Part shown: positions 1-8,536 of the stretch, in pieces
Position numbering within the stretch: the first letter of the stretch is position 1
How the letters are laid out: the number at the start of each line of letters is the position of its first letter
NCBI RefSeq assembly: GCF_003217495.1
Contig: NZ_QJSW01000033.1
Span: forward strand, 1-49,930
Source of the DNA: Paenibacillus barcinonensis
Lineage (GTDB): Bacteria; Bacillota; Bacilli; Paenibacillales; Paenibacillaceae
Direction: 5' to 3'
DNA length: 49,930 bases
Made by a program: the position numbers and the translations under genes
Notes under the pieces: generated by a model
Seen by the model: the letters and a program-made list of their open reading frames with translations, nothing else
What the model was told of the DNA's origin: nothing
Database searches by the model: none

Positions 1-95
1 AAGACCCCTTGAAGACGACGAGGTAGATAGGCTGGGGGTGGAAGTGCAGCAATGCATGGAGCTGACCAGTACTAATCGGTCGAGGGCTTATCCAA
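1..95 (+). rRNA. 23S rRNA, 3' end (partial)
   Basis: The first 95 bases match the conserved 3' terminus of bacterial 23S rRNA, including the GACGACGAGGTAGATAGGC segment and the terminal ACTAATCGGTCGAGGGCTTA. The 5' part lies outside the window. The exact 3' end is placed by comparison with the remembered Bacillus subtilis end and may be off by a few bases. The spacer to the 5S gene (96-246) shows no tRNA gene. Confidence 0.95.
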
Positions 96-246
96 ATAAG
101 CAAGCTAATGAGCGTAAGTTTCGTTTCGAATCTAGTTTTCAGAGAACAACACTCTGAATGGTGAAATGGAAATCGGTACATCACTTCATGTGGGTATGAT
201 TTTCAGATTCACTGAATGGAAAGAAGATAACTTCGATCCAATCGCG

Positions 247-363
247 TTTGGTGGCGATGGCGGAGGGGTTCCACACGTACCCATCCCGAACACGACCGTT
301 AAGCCCTCTAGCGCCGATGGTACTTGGACCGCAGGGTCCTGGGAGAGTAGGACGCCGCCAAGC
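247..363 (+). rRNA. 5S rRNA
   Basis: The 117-nt segment begins TTTGGTGGCGATGGCG and ends GGACGCCGCCAAGC, with the internal CCCATCCCGAACACG loop typical of Bacillota 5S rRNA. The ends pair with each other as the terminal helix. It closes the rRNA operon whose 23S end opens the window. Confidence 0.96.
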
Positions 364-368
364 AAAGA

Positions 369-400
369 ACCACTGCCGATGATATTCGGTGGTGGTTTTT
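369..400 (+). terminator. Intrinsic terminator of the rRNA operon
   Basis: An 11-bp stem (ACCACTGCCGA / TCGGTGGTGGT, with G-U pairs) is followed directly by a T run. A second weak hairpin with a T run lies at 489-528 and could act as a backup. Confidence 0.85.
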
Positions 401-610
401 ATTTTTTTACTATACTGAGGTATCCATATCCTCATTATATGAGACATAAAACTGTACATTTGAGGAAATCTTAACGTAAATAACAATGAAAGTGCGCGTG
501 CCAGTCTGAATGAATGGGCGCTTTTTTTGTTATGTTATCACAACATGTCCACACAACAAGCACAGTTGTGTACAAGGGAGAATACAACTGAGATATCCAA
601 GGAGTTTCCC

Positions 611-640
611 TTGACATTCTAAATATCGCTTTGCTAAGAT
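611..640 (+). promoter_or_regulatory. Sigma-A promoter of guaB
   Basis: A perfect -35 TTGACA (611-616) is separated by 18 nt from TAAGAT (635-640). Transcription would start near 647, giving a leader of about 100 nt before guaB. Confidence 0.75.
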
Positions 641-651
641 GGACAATAATA

Positions 652-666
652 TATTTTCAGAAAACG
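652..666 (+). promoter_or_regulatory. CodY-box-like site at the guaB start
   Basis: TATTTTCAGAAAACG matches 12 of 15 positions of the CodY consensus AATTTTCWGAAAATT and lies just downstream of the predicted start site. An overlapping inverted repeat, GAAAACGTATTTTC (660-673), extends it. CodY is a GTP-sensing regulator, and guaB makes the precursor of GTP, so the site makes biological sense; binding is inferred. Confidence 0.5.
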
Positions 667-745
667 TATTTTCGGCATAAAATACAGCCTGGAATCTTCG
701 GGTTTTGGTCCGTAAAGCTGAGCAAACATAAGGAGGAACACTTGC

Positions 746-2203
746 GTGTGGGAAGATAAATTTGGTAAAGAAGGCTTCACCTTTGATGATGTATTGCTAG
801 TGCCGCGGAAATCCGAGACACTGCCAAAAGAAGTGGACGTATCCGTTCGTTTGAGCGATAACGTCAAATTAAACATTCCATTGATTAGTGCAGGGATGGA
901 TACTGTCACAGAGGCGACTTTGGCGATTGCTATTGCACGTGAGGGCGGTATTGGTATTATTCATAAAAATATGTCTGTTGAACAACAAGCAGAAGAGGTG
1001 GATCGGGTTAAACGCTCAGAAAGCGGCGTTATCACTAATCCATTCTCATTGACTGCTGACCATCTGGTATCTGATGCTGAAGCAGTTATGGCAAAATACC
1101 GGATTTCTGGTGTGCCCATTGTAGAAGGAGATCAGAAGCTTGTAGGGATTCTGACGAACCGTGACTTGCGTTTTATTCATGACTACGGTATTAAAATTAG
1201 TGAAGTTATGACGCGTGAGAACTTGGTTACAGCACCAGTTGGTACAACTCTGCAAGAGGCAGAGGTTATTTTGCAGAAGCACAAAATTGAGAAACTTCCA
1301 TTGGTGGATGAGTCCAACACATTGAAAGGTCTTATCACCATTAAAGATATTGAAAAAGCAATTCAATTCCCGCAAGCGGCAAAGGATGCTCATGGCCGTC
1401 TGTTGGTCGGAGCTGCAATCGGTATTTCCAAAGACACGTTTGAACGGGCAGAGGCGCTTGTTAATGCGGGTGTGGATCTGATTACGGTTGACTCGGCACA
1501 TGGACATCACATCAACATTATCGACGCGGTTCGTCAGCTACGTGAACGTTTCCCTGATCTGACCATCGTTGCAGGTAACGTAGCAACAGGCGAAGCAACA
1601 CGTGAACTGATTGAAGCAGGTGCTTCTGTCGTGAAAGTCGGCATTGGACCGGGTTCGATCTGTACCACTCGTGTTATTGCAGGCATCGGCGTTCCGCAAG
1701 TTACAGCAGTATATGACTGTGCTACTGTAGCACGTGAGTACGGCGTACCGATTATCGCTGATGGCGGTATCAAATACTCTGGAGAGATCACCAAGGCTAT
1801 TGCTGCAGGCGCTCATGCCGTAATGCTCGGAAGTTTGTTTGCAGGTACGGAAGAAAGCCCGGGGGAATCCGAGATTTATCAAGGACGTCGTTTCAAAGTA
1901 TATCGTGGTATGGGTTCCATGAGTGCCATGAAACAAGGCAGTAAAGACCGTTACTTCCAGGATGATGACAAAAAACTGGTTCCTGAAGGTATTGAAGGGC
2001 GTGTAGCCTACAAAGGGCCGTTGTCCGATACAATCCATCAGCTGATTGGCGGTCTGCGTTCGGGTATGGGATATTGCGGAACGAGCAACCTGGATCAATT
2101 GCGCAACGATACAAGCTTCATCCGTATTACAGGCGCTGGTCTTCGTGAAAGTCATCCGCATGACGTACAGATTACCAAAGAAGCACCTAACTATTCGTTG
2201 TAA
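746..2203 (+). CDS. guaB: IMP dehydrogenase
   Basis: This 485-residue protein is inosine-5'-monophosphate dehydrogenase, which oxidises IMP to XMP with NAD+, the committed step of GMP synthesis in the cytoplasm. The TIM-barrel core is interrupted after about residue 90 by a CBS-pair (Bateman) module, and the catalytic loop GPGSICTTR carries the active-site cysteine. The C-terminal flap GMGSMSAM is intact. The GTG start at 746 has AGGAGG at 731-736. Length is normal for the family (B. subtilis about 488). It is transcribed alone from the promoter at 611-640 and ends at a strong terminator. Its place just after an rRNA operon and before dacA is the B. subtilis arrangement. Confidence 0.97.
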   Translation: MWEDKFGKEGFTFDDVLLVPRKSETLPKEVDVSVRLSDNVKLNIPLISAGMDTVTEATLAIAIAREGGIGIIHKNMSVEQQAEEVDRVKRSESGVITNPFSLTADHLVSDAEAVMAKYRISGVPIVEGDQKLVGILTNRDLRFIHDYGIKISEVMTRENLVTAPVGTTLQEAEVILQKHKIEKLPLVDESNTLKGLITIKDIEKAIQFPQAAKDAHGRLLVGAAIGISKDTFERAEALVNAGVDLITVDSAHGHHINIIDAVRQLRERFPDLTIVAGNVATGEATRELIEAGASVVKVGIGPGSICTTRVIAGIGVPQVTAVYDCATVAREYGVPIIADGGIKYSGEITKAIAAGAHAVMLGSLFAGTEESPGESEIYQGRRFKVYRGMGSMSAMKQGSKDRYFQDDDKKLVPEGIEGRVAYKGPLSDTIHQLIGGLRSGMGYCGTSNLDQLRNDTSFIRITGAGLRESHPHDVQITKEAPNYSL

Positions 2204-2228
2204 TCCGAAGAGAGTTAATGATTTCCAG

Positions 2229-2266
2229 GACAAGCTCGGCGATTTTCGCCGGGCTTGTCTTTTTTT
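2229..2266 (+). terminator. Intrinsic terminator of guaB
   Basis: GACAAGCTCGGCG pairs with CGCCGGGCTTGTC around a four-base loop and is followed by seven T residues. It isolates guaB from dacA. Confidence 0.93.
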
Positions 2267-2639
2267 GCGGATACCCCTGTGATAGAATAGAACAAGCGGT
2301 GACCGTCCGAGGATGGATATGGGCGTTGCGGCGATTTTTTGATGTGAATCATTGTCGTACTATTTTATTGCGTAAGTGCAGTCTGTTTGTGCAGTCCGTT
2401 TAGCGTATGCACGATAAGGAGAGCCGATGTCTGATGAAGATACATAAGCAATCGGCAAGATGCGAACGAAGTGACCATTGATCTGGACGTTAGAGCAACG
2501 AATTTGCTCATTTCGATACAGCGCATATAACAGAGATACACATCCATTAACACATGGACAGGGACTAAGAAAATGGGCAGCTTCAGCTGCACTGAGGCAT
2601 CTCATTCAGAAGCTTCGGATCGAAGGGAGTATTCATCAA
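2267..2639 (+). other. Long guaB-dacA intergenic stretch without a gene
   Basis: No convincing ORF with a ribosome binding site, RNA gene or known riboswitch was recognised. It presumably holds the dacA promoter and leader. A small perfect palindrome GCAGCTTCAGCTGC lies at about 2578-2591. An ORF in the dacA frame runs back to 2478, but it has no SD and does not look like part of the protein. Confidence 0.5.
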
Positions 2640-4031
2640 TTGAAAGCCAAACACATGAATAAGAAGAAACGTCAAATCCTTAAAAAGAGCGTAGCCTCCG
2701 TTATGTTGCTTAACATGCTGTGTATGTCTGCGGTAATGCCAGTGATGGCGGCGGGGAACAACTCTGGTCAGGTTCTGACGGCAGCAGCAGCTACTGCGAA
2801 AACACCAGCAAAGGCTGTGAGCATTCCGTCAGTCGATTCACTTGGACTTGATGTGAGATCGGCAGTTCTGATGGAAGCTTCCACAGGCGAGATCCTTTTG
2901 TCGGTGAATGCTGATAAAGCAATGCCGCCAGCAAGTATGACCAAAATGATGACGGAATATATCGTTGCTGAACAGGTTAAGCAAGGTAAGTTTGGCTGGG
3001 ATACGGTCGTTGAAGTTGGTAAGAATGCAGCGAAAAGTATCGGGTCACGTATTTTCCTTGCCGAAGGTGACAAGCACACGGTGAAGGATCTGTATATTGC
3101 GATGGCTGTTGGTTCAGCGAACGATGCTACCGTTGCGCTCGCTGAGTATGTGGCAGGATCGGAGCAAGAGTTCGTCAAAATGATGAATGAAGAAGCCAAA
3201 CGTATGGGGATGAAGGATACTCACTTCATTAACTCTACCGGTCTGGACCGAAAAGATATGCCAGCTGAATTCCGTCCGGCAGAAGATAAGGAAACGGTAA
3301 TGTCAGCGATGGATGCAGCGATTCTGTGCAGATATATTGTTAGAGATCACCCGGACTACAAGGACTTCACAACCATTCAATCCTACAAATTCCGTGCTAA
3401 CGATAAAGCGCCTATTATCAACTATAACTGGATGCTGGAAGCGAATAAAAATATAACCAACTTCAAAAGCTACGCCTACGAAGGTCTGGATGGCATGAAA
3501 ACAGGCCACACAAGCAATGCCGGCAACAACTTTACGGGTACGGCTGAACGTAACGGCATGCGTCTGATCAGCGTAGTTATGGGCACTGATTCCGAATCTG
3601 CACGTTTTAGAGAGACAAAAAAGGTGCTGGACTACGGATTCGACAATTTCGAGGTTAAACAAGCTGTTGCAGGAAAAACCAAAGTGACAGGCTGGGAATC
3701 GGTACCTTTGAAAAAAGGGAAAGAGACGACCGTTCCGGTCGTTACAGATAATGCGGTAAGCTTTGTCGTGCCTAAAGGAACTCAAAACCTGAATGTGACG
3801 TTTAAAGCAAGTGTAACAGAAGCGGACAAACTGGTTGCACCGCTGAAGGCAGGAACCAAGGTAGGCACAGTAACCTATACTTACAAGGCAGAGGGAATGG
3901 AGCCACAGGAGAAAACGGTAAACCTGATTACCGCTGAAGAAGCAGAAAAGGGTGGATGGTTCCGTCTGTTCTTCCGTGCAATCAAAGATTTCTTCGTTGA
4001 TCTGTTCGACGGGATCAAAAACTTGTTCTAA
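2640..4031 (+). CDS. dacA: D-alanyl-D-alanine carboxypeptidase (PBP5 family, S11)
   Basis: The product trims the terminal D-alanine from peptidoglycan stem pentapeptides at the outer face of the membrane. It has a basic N-terminus and hydrophobic signal peptide (cleavage near residue 37), then the S11 motifs: SMTK (Ser99, Lys102), the SAN triad in GSAND, and KTGHT. The C-terminus (WFRLFFRAIKDFFVDLF) is the amphipathic membrane anchor of PBP5 enzymes. The TTG at 2640 is chosen because AGGGAG lies at 2624-2629 with 10 nt spacing; the ATG at 2655 is possible but has no SD. The 463-residue length fits B. subtilis DacA, and the position after guaB is conserved. Confidence 0.93.
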   Translation: MKAKHMNKKKRQILKKSVASVMLLNMLCMSAVMPVMAAGNNSGQVLTAAAATAKTPAKAVSIPSVDSLGLDVRSAVLMEASTGEILLSVNADKAMPPASMTKMMTEYIVAEQVKQGKFGWDTVVEVGKNAAKSIGSRIFLAEGDKHTVKDLYIAMAVGSANDATVALAEYVAGSEQEFVKMMNEEAKRMGMKDTHFINSTGLDRKDMPAEFRPAEDKETVMSAMDAAILCRYIVRDHPDYKDFTTIQSYKFRANDKAPIINYNWMLEANKNITNFKSYAYEGLDGMKTGHTSNAGNNFTGTAERNGMRLISVVMGTDSESARFRETKKVLDYGFDNFEVKQAVAGKTKVTGWESVPLKKGKETTVPVVTDNAVSFVVPKGTQNLNVTFKASVTEADKLVAPLKAGTKVGTVTYTYKAEGMEPQEKTVNLITAEEAEKGGWFRLFFRAIKDFFVDLFDGIKNLF

Positions 4032-4064
4032 CCGAAAAATACAAACTAATACCGAATGAGTGGA

Positions 4065-4093
4065 TTGTATATTTACGTTTTTTACGGTAAAAT
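4065..4093 (+). promoter_or_regulatory. Sigma-A promoter of pdxST
   Basis: TTGTAT (4065-4070), 17 nt, then TAAAAT (4088-4093). The leader of about 110 nt up to pdxS shows no recognised regulatory element. Confidence 0.65.
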
Positions 4094-4212
4094 ATCAAGT
4101 TAGAATTCGACGTATTAAAGTAAAAAAGTCTAAGGTTCTTTCATGAGGAAACAAGCAGTTTTATGCTTATTAAAAATGGGAGACCACACATACACTACGG
4201 GGGGCTTGGAAT

Positions 4213-5094
4213 ATGGAAACGGGAACATCACGCGTTAAAAGAGGTATGGCTGAAATGCAAAAAGGCGGCGTTATCATGGACGTTATGAACGCTGAGCAAG
4301 CTAAAATTGCGGAAGCAGCAGGTGCAACGGCAGTAATGGCACTTGAGCGTGTTCCTTCCGATATTCGTGCAGCAGGTGGAGTGGCTCGTATGGCCGATCC
4401 AACGATTGTGGAAGAAGTAATGAAAGTTGTAACGATCCCTGTTATGGCCAAAGCTCGTATCGGTCACTATGTAGAAGCGAAAGTTCTTGAGTCGCTGGGC
4501 GTGGATTACCTTGATGAGAGTGAAGTACTGACTCCTGCGGATGAAGTATTCCATATTGATAAACATGAGTTCACTGTACCGTTTGTATGTGGAGCGAAAG
4601 ACTTGGGTGAAGCACTTCGCCGGATCGGTGAAGGAGCATCCATGATTCGTACGAAAGGTGAGCCGGGAACAGGTAACATTGTTGAAGCGGTGCGTCATAT
4701 GCGTTTCATCAACAGCCAAATTCGTAAAGTGACAAATATGTCTAAGGACGAGCTGTATGCCGAAGCGAAAAACCTGGGCGTAGCTTACGAGCTACTACTG
4801 GATGTGCATGAGAACGGTAAATTGCCAGTGGTTAACTTTGCAGCGGGTGGCGTAGCTACTCCGGCAGATGCTGCACTCATGATGCACCTTGGAGCGGATG
4901 GGGTGTTCGTAGGTTCAGGTATTTTCAAATCCGACAGTCCTGAGAAGTTTGCACGTGCGATTGTAGAAGCAACGACGCATTACACGGACTACAAATTGAT
5001 CGCAGAGGTTTCCAAAAATCTCGGAGCACCAATGAAGGGTATCGAAATTTCCAAACTTGCACCTTCCGAGCGTATGCAAGATCGCGGCTGGTAA
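4213..5094 (+). CDS. pdxS: Pyridoxal 5'-phosphate synthase, PdxS subunit
   Basis: This 293-residue TIM-barrel enzyme combines ribose 5-phosphate, glyceraldehyde 3-phosphate and ammonia into pyridoxal 5'-phosphate in the DXP-independent route. It forms a dodecamer decorated with PdxT. The two catalytic lysines are visible as Lys80 (VMAKARIG) and Lys148 (RTKGEPGTG), and the phosphate-binding GSGIFKS loop is intact. It is almost superimposable on B. subtilis PdxS over its whole length. A G-rich SD (about 4199-4204) precedes the ATG. pdxT follows after 18 nt, forming the usual two-gene operon. Confidence 0.97.
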   Translation: METGTSRVKRGMAEMQKGGVIMDVMNAEQAKIAEAAGATAVMALERVPSDIRAAGGVARMADPTIVEEVMKVVTIPVMAKARIGHYVEAKVLESLGVDYLDESEVLTPADEVFHIDKHEFTVPFVCGAKDLGEALRRIGEGASMIRTKGEPGTGNIVEAVRHMRFINSQIRKVTNMSKDELYAEAKNLGVAYELLLDVHENGKLPVVNFAAGGVATPADAALMMHLGADGVFVGSGIFKSDSPEKFARAIVEATTHYTDYKLIAEVSKNLGAPMKGIEISKLAPSERMQDRGW

Positions 5095-5112
5095 GAGAAG
5101 GGGAAATGACTG

Positions 5113-5703
5113 ATGAAGATCGGTGTTTTGGCACTTCAAGGTGCTGTTACAGAGCATATACGTAGTATTGAACGTGCTGGGGCCGAAGGTATAGCTATCA
5201 AGCAGGTTCAGCAGTTAGAAGAACTGGACGGTCTGATTCTGCCGGGTGGTGAGAGTACAACAATCGGCAAGCTGATGCGCAAATACGGATTTATGGAAGC
5301 GATTCGTGCCTTCGCCGCAGAAGGCAAGCCTGTATTCGGAACCTGTGCGGGTCTGATCGTTATGGCTAAGCATATTCACGGGCAGGATGAGGCTCATCTG
5401 GAGCTCATGGATATGACCGTGTCCCGCAATGCATTTGGAAGACAGAGAGAGAGCTTTGAGACCGATCTGCCAGTCAAAGGCATTGATGAGACGGTACGCG
5501 CTGTATTTATACGTGCTCCGTTAATTGAGAGTGTTGGCGACGGAGTAGAGGTTCTGTCAACGTATAACGATGAGATTGTGACAGCACGTCAGGGGCATTT
5601 GCTTGCGTGCTCGTATCATCCCGAGTTAACAGACGACTATCGCTTGCATGCTTATTTTGTTGACATGGCCAAAGCTTATAAACAATCTGTAGAAGCAAAA
5701 TAA
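5113..5703 (+). CDS. pdxT: Pyridoxal 5'-phosphate synthase, PdxT glutaminase subunit
   Basis: The partner of PdxS, a class I glutamine amidotransferase that hydrolyses glutamine and passes ammonia to the synthase. The catalytic triad is visible: nucleophile Cys78 in FGTCAGL, with His169 and Glu171 in SYHPEL. The oxyanion strand LPGGESTT is present. At 196 residues the length is normal. The ATG at 5113 follows GAGAAGGGG with good spacing. It is co-transcribed with pdxS; no clear intrinsic terminator follows. Confidence 0.97.
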   Translation: MKIGVLALQGAVTEHIRSIERAGAEGIAIKQVQQLEELDGLILPGGESTTIGKLMRKYGFMEAIRAFAAEGKPVFGTCAGLIVMAKHIHGQDEAHLELMDMTVSRNAFGRQRESFETDLPVKGIDETVRAVFIRAPLIESVGDGVEVLSTYNDEIVTARQGHLLACSYHPELTDDYRLHAYFVDMAKAYKQSVEAK

Positions 5704-5890
5704 TGTATGATGCACAACCTATGATCTCCCGGTCCTCGGATCACTCCTCAGCCGTCTGCTCAAGGCCGCTGCGGCAGCTTAATCCGGACGGATGCCTCAT
5801 GTTGCTTGTAACTGCTGCATAGCGGGAATCGCAGCAGAGGGCGGCACGGGGGACATAGGTTGTTTTTTCGGTTATTGGCATGGATTAGGT

Positions 5891-5896
5891 TATAAT
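5891..5896 (+). promoter_or_regulatory. Probable -10 element of the serS promoter
   Basis: A perfect TATAAT lies about 85 nt before serS, but no good -35 hexamer is visible at 16-18 nt. The 5704-5981 intergenic stretch lacks the AGGGTGG-ACCGCG signature of a T-box, so serS here does not look T-box controlled. Confidence 0.45.
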
Positions 5897-5981
5897 AGAT
5901 ATATTGTTTATTTGCATAAGAGTTCGAATCGTAGGTTTGATATGGGGTCCGATATGCGGGCTTATCTAGGAGGGGTACGTA

Positions 5982-7265
5982 GTGCTTGATGTAAAAATAT
6001 TGCGGAATGAATATGCACGAGTAGAGGAAGCATTGAACAACCGCGGTAAATCAATCGATCTGATCGCAGGATTTACCGAAATGGACGCTAAGCGCCGGGA
6101 ACTGCTGCAGGAGAGTGAGAACCTGAAGAGTCGTCGCAATACGGTGTCCGCAGAAGTAGCCAGATTGAAAAAAAACCGTGAGAATGCGGATGATCTTATT
6201 GTTGAAATGCGTGAAGTATCCGATCGCATCAAAGCGATGGACGAAGAAGTTCGTGAGCTTGAAGTGAAAATCAGCGATCTGACAATGGCGATCCCTAACA
6301 TTCCGAATGAGAGTGTACCTGTGGGAGCGTCTGAAGCGGATAATGTGGAAATTCGTCGCTGGGAAGAGCCAAAGTCGTTTGCCTTTACCCCTAAGGCGCA
6401 CTGGGAGATTGCACAGGAGCTGGATATCCTTGATTTTGAAGCAGCCGCTAAAGTAACGGGTTCCCGATTTACCTTTTACAAAGGGCTTGGGGCGCGTCTG
6501 GAGCGTGCACTGATCAACTTTATGATGGATTTGCACAGTGATCAGCATGGGTACGAAGAGATCCTGCCTCCATATATCGTCAATCGGGACAGCTTGTTTG
6601 GCACAGGGCAGCTGCCGAAGTTTGAAGAGGATCTGTTCAAGCTGAGAGATACGGAGTATTATTTGATTCCTACAGCAGAAGTACCGGTAACAAACTACCA
6701 CCGCGAAGAGATTTTGAATGTAGATGATCTGCCGAAGCATTTTGTAGCGTACAGCTCTTGCTTCCGCTCGGAGGCTGGTTCAGCTGGACGGGATACTCGC
6801 GGCTTGATTCGTCAGCATCAGTTCAACAAGGTAGAACTGCTTAAACTGTCCACACCGGAGACATCGTATGATGAGCTGGAGAAAATGACACAGAATGCAG
6901 AACGTGTATTGCAGCTGCTGGGATTGCCATACCGTGTATTGACGCTCTGTACAGCAGATATGGGCTTCACTTCGGCTAAAACATATGATATCGAGGTATG
7001 GCTGCCAGAGAGCAATACGTACCGCGAAATTTCATCCTGCTCCAACTGTGAAGACTTCCAGGCACGTCGTGCCAATATTCGTTTCCGCAGAGAGCCTAAG
7101 GCGAAACCTGAGTTTGTGCACACACTGAATGGTTCAGGACTTGCTGTAGGACGTACAGTAGCGGCTATTCTGGAGAACTATCAGCAAGAGGATGGTACGG
7201 TGATTATTCCAGAAGCACTACGTCCTTATATGGGCGGAATTGAAGTCATCGCTCGTCGTAAATAG
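5982..7265 (+). CDS. serS: Seryl-tRNA synthetase
   Basis: A class II aminoacyl-tRNA synthetase that charges tRNA-Ser and, in most bacteria, tRNA-Sec. The N-terminal ~105 residues form the charged long coiled-coil arm that grips the tRNA variable arm. Class II motif 2 is seen in FRSEAGSAGRDTRGL and motif 3 in GSGLAVGRTVAAILENY near the C-terminus. The 427-residue length is typical. The GTG start at 5982 has TAGGAGGGG at 5967-5975. A tRNA-Ser gene follows 200 bp downstream, as in B. subtilis. A long imperfect hairpin without a T run lies at about 7291-7356. Confidence 0.97.
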   Translation: MLDVKILRNEYARVEEALNNRGKSIDLIAGFTEMDAKRRELLQESENLKSRRNTVSAEVARLKKNRENADDLIVEMREVSDRIKAMDEEVRELEVKISDLTMAIPNIPNESVPVGASEADNVEIRRWEEPKSFAFTPKAHWEIAQELDILDFEAAAKVTGSRFTFYKGLGARLERALINFMMDLHSDQHGYEEILPPYIVNRDSLFGTGQLPKFEEDLFKLRDTEYYLIPTAEVPVTNYHREEILNVDDLPKHFVAYSSCFRSEAGSAGRDTRGLIRQHQFNKVELLKLSTPETSYDELEKMTQNAERVLQLLGLPYRVLTLCTADMGFTSAKTYDIEVWLPESNTYREISSCSNCEDFQARRANIRFRREPKAKPEFVHTLNGSGLAVGRTVAAILENYQQEDGTVIIPEALRPYMGGIEVIARRK

Positions 7266-7409
7266 TACGAAGCTTGAGATCGCATATTCACAACTAATCA
7301 TCTTCACTCCATTCGCCATTTGAGGATGGCGGGTGGAACGGATGATGCGTGTGTTGTAGTGCTGTCGATGGTTGACCTAAGGCTCCAGCATAAATTTCAA
7401 ACAAATAAC

Positions 7410-7439
7410 TTGCACTTCATTACCGATCTATGGTATGAT
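7410..7439 (+). promoter_or_regulatory. Promoter of tRNA-Ser
   Basis: TTGCAC (7410-7415), 18 nt, then TATGAT (7434-7439), 33 nt upstream of the mature tRNA 5' end. Confidence 0.6.
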
Positions 7440-7472
7440 ACTTTTCGTGGCAAGTTTATAAAATGAATATTT

Positions 7473-7561
7473 GGAGAGGTACCGAAGCGGTCATAACGGG
7501 GCGGTCTTGAAAACCGTTAGGGTGCAAGCCCACGTGGGTTCGAATCCCACCCTCTCCGCCA
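7473..7561 (+). tRNA. tRNA-Ser (anticodon UGA)
   Basis: An 89-nt class II tRNA: acceptor arms GGAGAGG/CCTCTCC, anticodon loop CTTGAAA with TGA at the anticodon, a long variable arm, the GGTTCGAATCC T-arm, discriminator G and an encoded CCA. It reads UCA and other UCN codons. It sits just after serS, as in B. subtilis. Confidence 0.96.
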
Positions 7562-7578
7562 TACTACACTTATAACAA

Positions 7579-7610
7579 GGATTCGAGCGATCATGCTCGG
7601 GTCCTTTTTT
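7579..7610 (+). terminator. Intrinsic terminator after tRNA-Ser
   Basis: GGATTCGAGC pairs with GCTCGGGTCC and is followed by six T residues. Confidence 0.88.
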
Positions 7611-7729
7611 GATTTTTCATACCCCAGAGATATGAGCCGGGAGAGGGATCTACCGTTGCTATAATACAGCTCACAGTATGCATAAAAACGACATTTTTGC
7701 CGCACGTTATAGAGGTGGAGGTGGTTAAG

Positions 7730-8071
7730 ATGAACCGCGAGCTAAACATAGATCAGAACGAACTTGTAGGTGCGTGGCAGGATCGTTTGCCACAAGTCCT
7801 GAATGCAGGCGATCAGGCGCAGGTAATGGCCGATGAGGCCAACGAACAAGCGATTCGGATACACATTGCAGCAGCAGGTCACGAGATGTATTCTTTTGAT
7901 TTTAAATGTCAATATGTTGATTCTCGTGAGGTCAGTGTTGAGCTGGTTGATGTGGAACGGGATGGGCGGACAACAGATGAACGAACAGAGCCTATTCAGG
8001 AGCTCGCTCATGATTACACCAGACATATTCATGAATGTGCTCAGTCCCTGCAATCTATAACAAATTCCTAA
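7730..8071 (+). CDS. Hypothetical protein, first gene of a small three-gene set
   Basis: A 113-residue, acidic, glutamine-rich protein that I do not recognise. It has no signal peptide, membrane segment, cysteine or clear motif, and looks cytoplasmic. The ATG at 7730 is chosen over the upstream in-frame 7697 because a purine-rich GAGGTGGAGGTGG SD lies just before it and because the first residues of the longer form come from that SD region. Two tiny genes follow with gaps of 25 and 24 nt, each with its own strong SD. The last is an SspP-like spore protein, so a role in the spore or forespore is possible by association only. Confidence 0.7.
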   Translation: MNRELNIDQNELVGAWQDRLPQVLNAGDQAQVMADEANEQAIRIHIAAAGHEMYSFDFKCQYVDSREVSVELVDVERDGRTTDERTEPIQELAHDYTRHIHECAQSLQSITNS

Positions 8072-8096
8072 TGAACCTTGAAGGAGTTGTGACACT

Positions 8097-8273
8097 TTGA
8101 CCAAAGCGAAGGCAGGCATAGATAAAAATTTGCAAAATGTCGTTGGAGATCTTGAACAGACTGGTGTGAACAGTCACCATGCCCAGCAAATTCAGCAGGA
8201 TACCAATGATCGTCGTCATCAGGATGCGTTGAATCATGATAAAACAGAAGACCGGGACCCGTCCCATTCCTAA
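8097..8273 (+). CDS. Small hypothetical protein (58 aa)
   Basis: Translation from TTG 8097 gives a 58-residue, very hydrophilic protein rich in Asp, His, Gln and Asn, without cysteine or hydrophobic stretches. AAGGAG at 8081-8086 is spaced 10 nt from the start, which is the main argument for it being real. It lies between the 113-aa gene and an SspP-like gene. Its composition resembles small acid-soluble spore proteins, but I cannot match it to SspO or another named family. Confidence 0.6.
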   Translation: MTKAKAGIDKNLQNVVGDLEQTGVNSHHAQQIQQDTNDRRHQDALNHDKTEDRDPSHS

Positions 8274-8297
8274 ATATTATGATGAGGAGGCTTCTAT

Positions 8298-8450
8298 ATG
8301 AGTAAACCGAAAGCGGTCCCTGTACCGGAAGCTCAGGATAACCAGCAGCATCGCCATTCATCCAAGCGCTCCGCGATGCAGGAACCTATGTCTGGCTCCA
8401 AAAAGGTGAAAAATCAGAACCATGTGGATCACCTGAATCCTCAAGGCTAA
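8298..8450 (+). CDS. sspP: Small acid-soluble spore protein P (SspP/CotL) family
   Basis: A 50-residue basic, hydrophilic protein starting at ATG 8298 behind GAGGAGG. The C-terminal half contains the segment EPMSGSKKVKNQNH, which closely parallels EPLDGSKKVKNRNH of B. subtilis SspP as I remember it. SspP is a minor small acid-soluble protein of the spore core, made in the forespore. The N-terminus differs, as is usual for this short family. It is the last gene of the three-gene set and is followed by a terminator. I did not find a clear sigma-G promoter. Confidence 0.75.
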   Translation: MSKPKAVPVPEAQDNQQHRHSSKRSAMQEPMSGSKKVKNQNHVDHLNPQG

Positions 8451-8505
8451 CTCCAATAATTGTTGGCGCATGGGGTGCGTCGCATGAAAGAATTGAACCA
8501 ATCTG

Positions 8506-8536
8506 AAAGTCCCTTGTTACCATACAAGGGGCTTTT
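8506..8536 (+). terminator. Intrinsic terminator after sspP
   Basis: AAGTCCCTTGT pairs with ACAAGGGGCTT, followed by a short T run. It closes the small three-gene set. Confidence 0.75.

Noticed and set aside
96..246. tRNA genes in the 23S-5S spacer
   Set aside because: No cloverleaf or CCA-ending stem is visible.
166..474. A 102-aa ORF across the 23S-5S region
   Set aside because: It runs through the 5S rRNA gene and its terminator; no SD.
2478..2639. N-terminal extension of the dacA frame
   Set aside because: No SD before 2478, and the extra residues precede an obvious signal peptide; TTG 2640 with AGGGAG fits better.
4143..4240. A short ORF in the pdxS leader overlapping its start
   Set aside because: Weak SD, no recognisable product, and pdxS has a good independent start.
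5704..5981. Possible T-box riboswitch upstream of serS
   Set aside because: The AGGGTGG-ACCGCG element and terminator/antiterminator pair of a T-box are absent.
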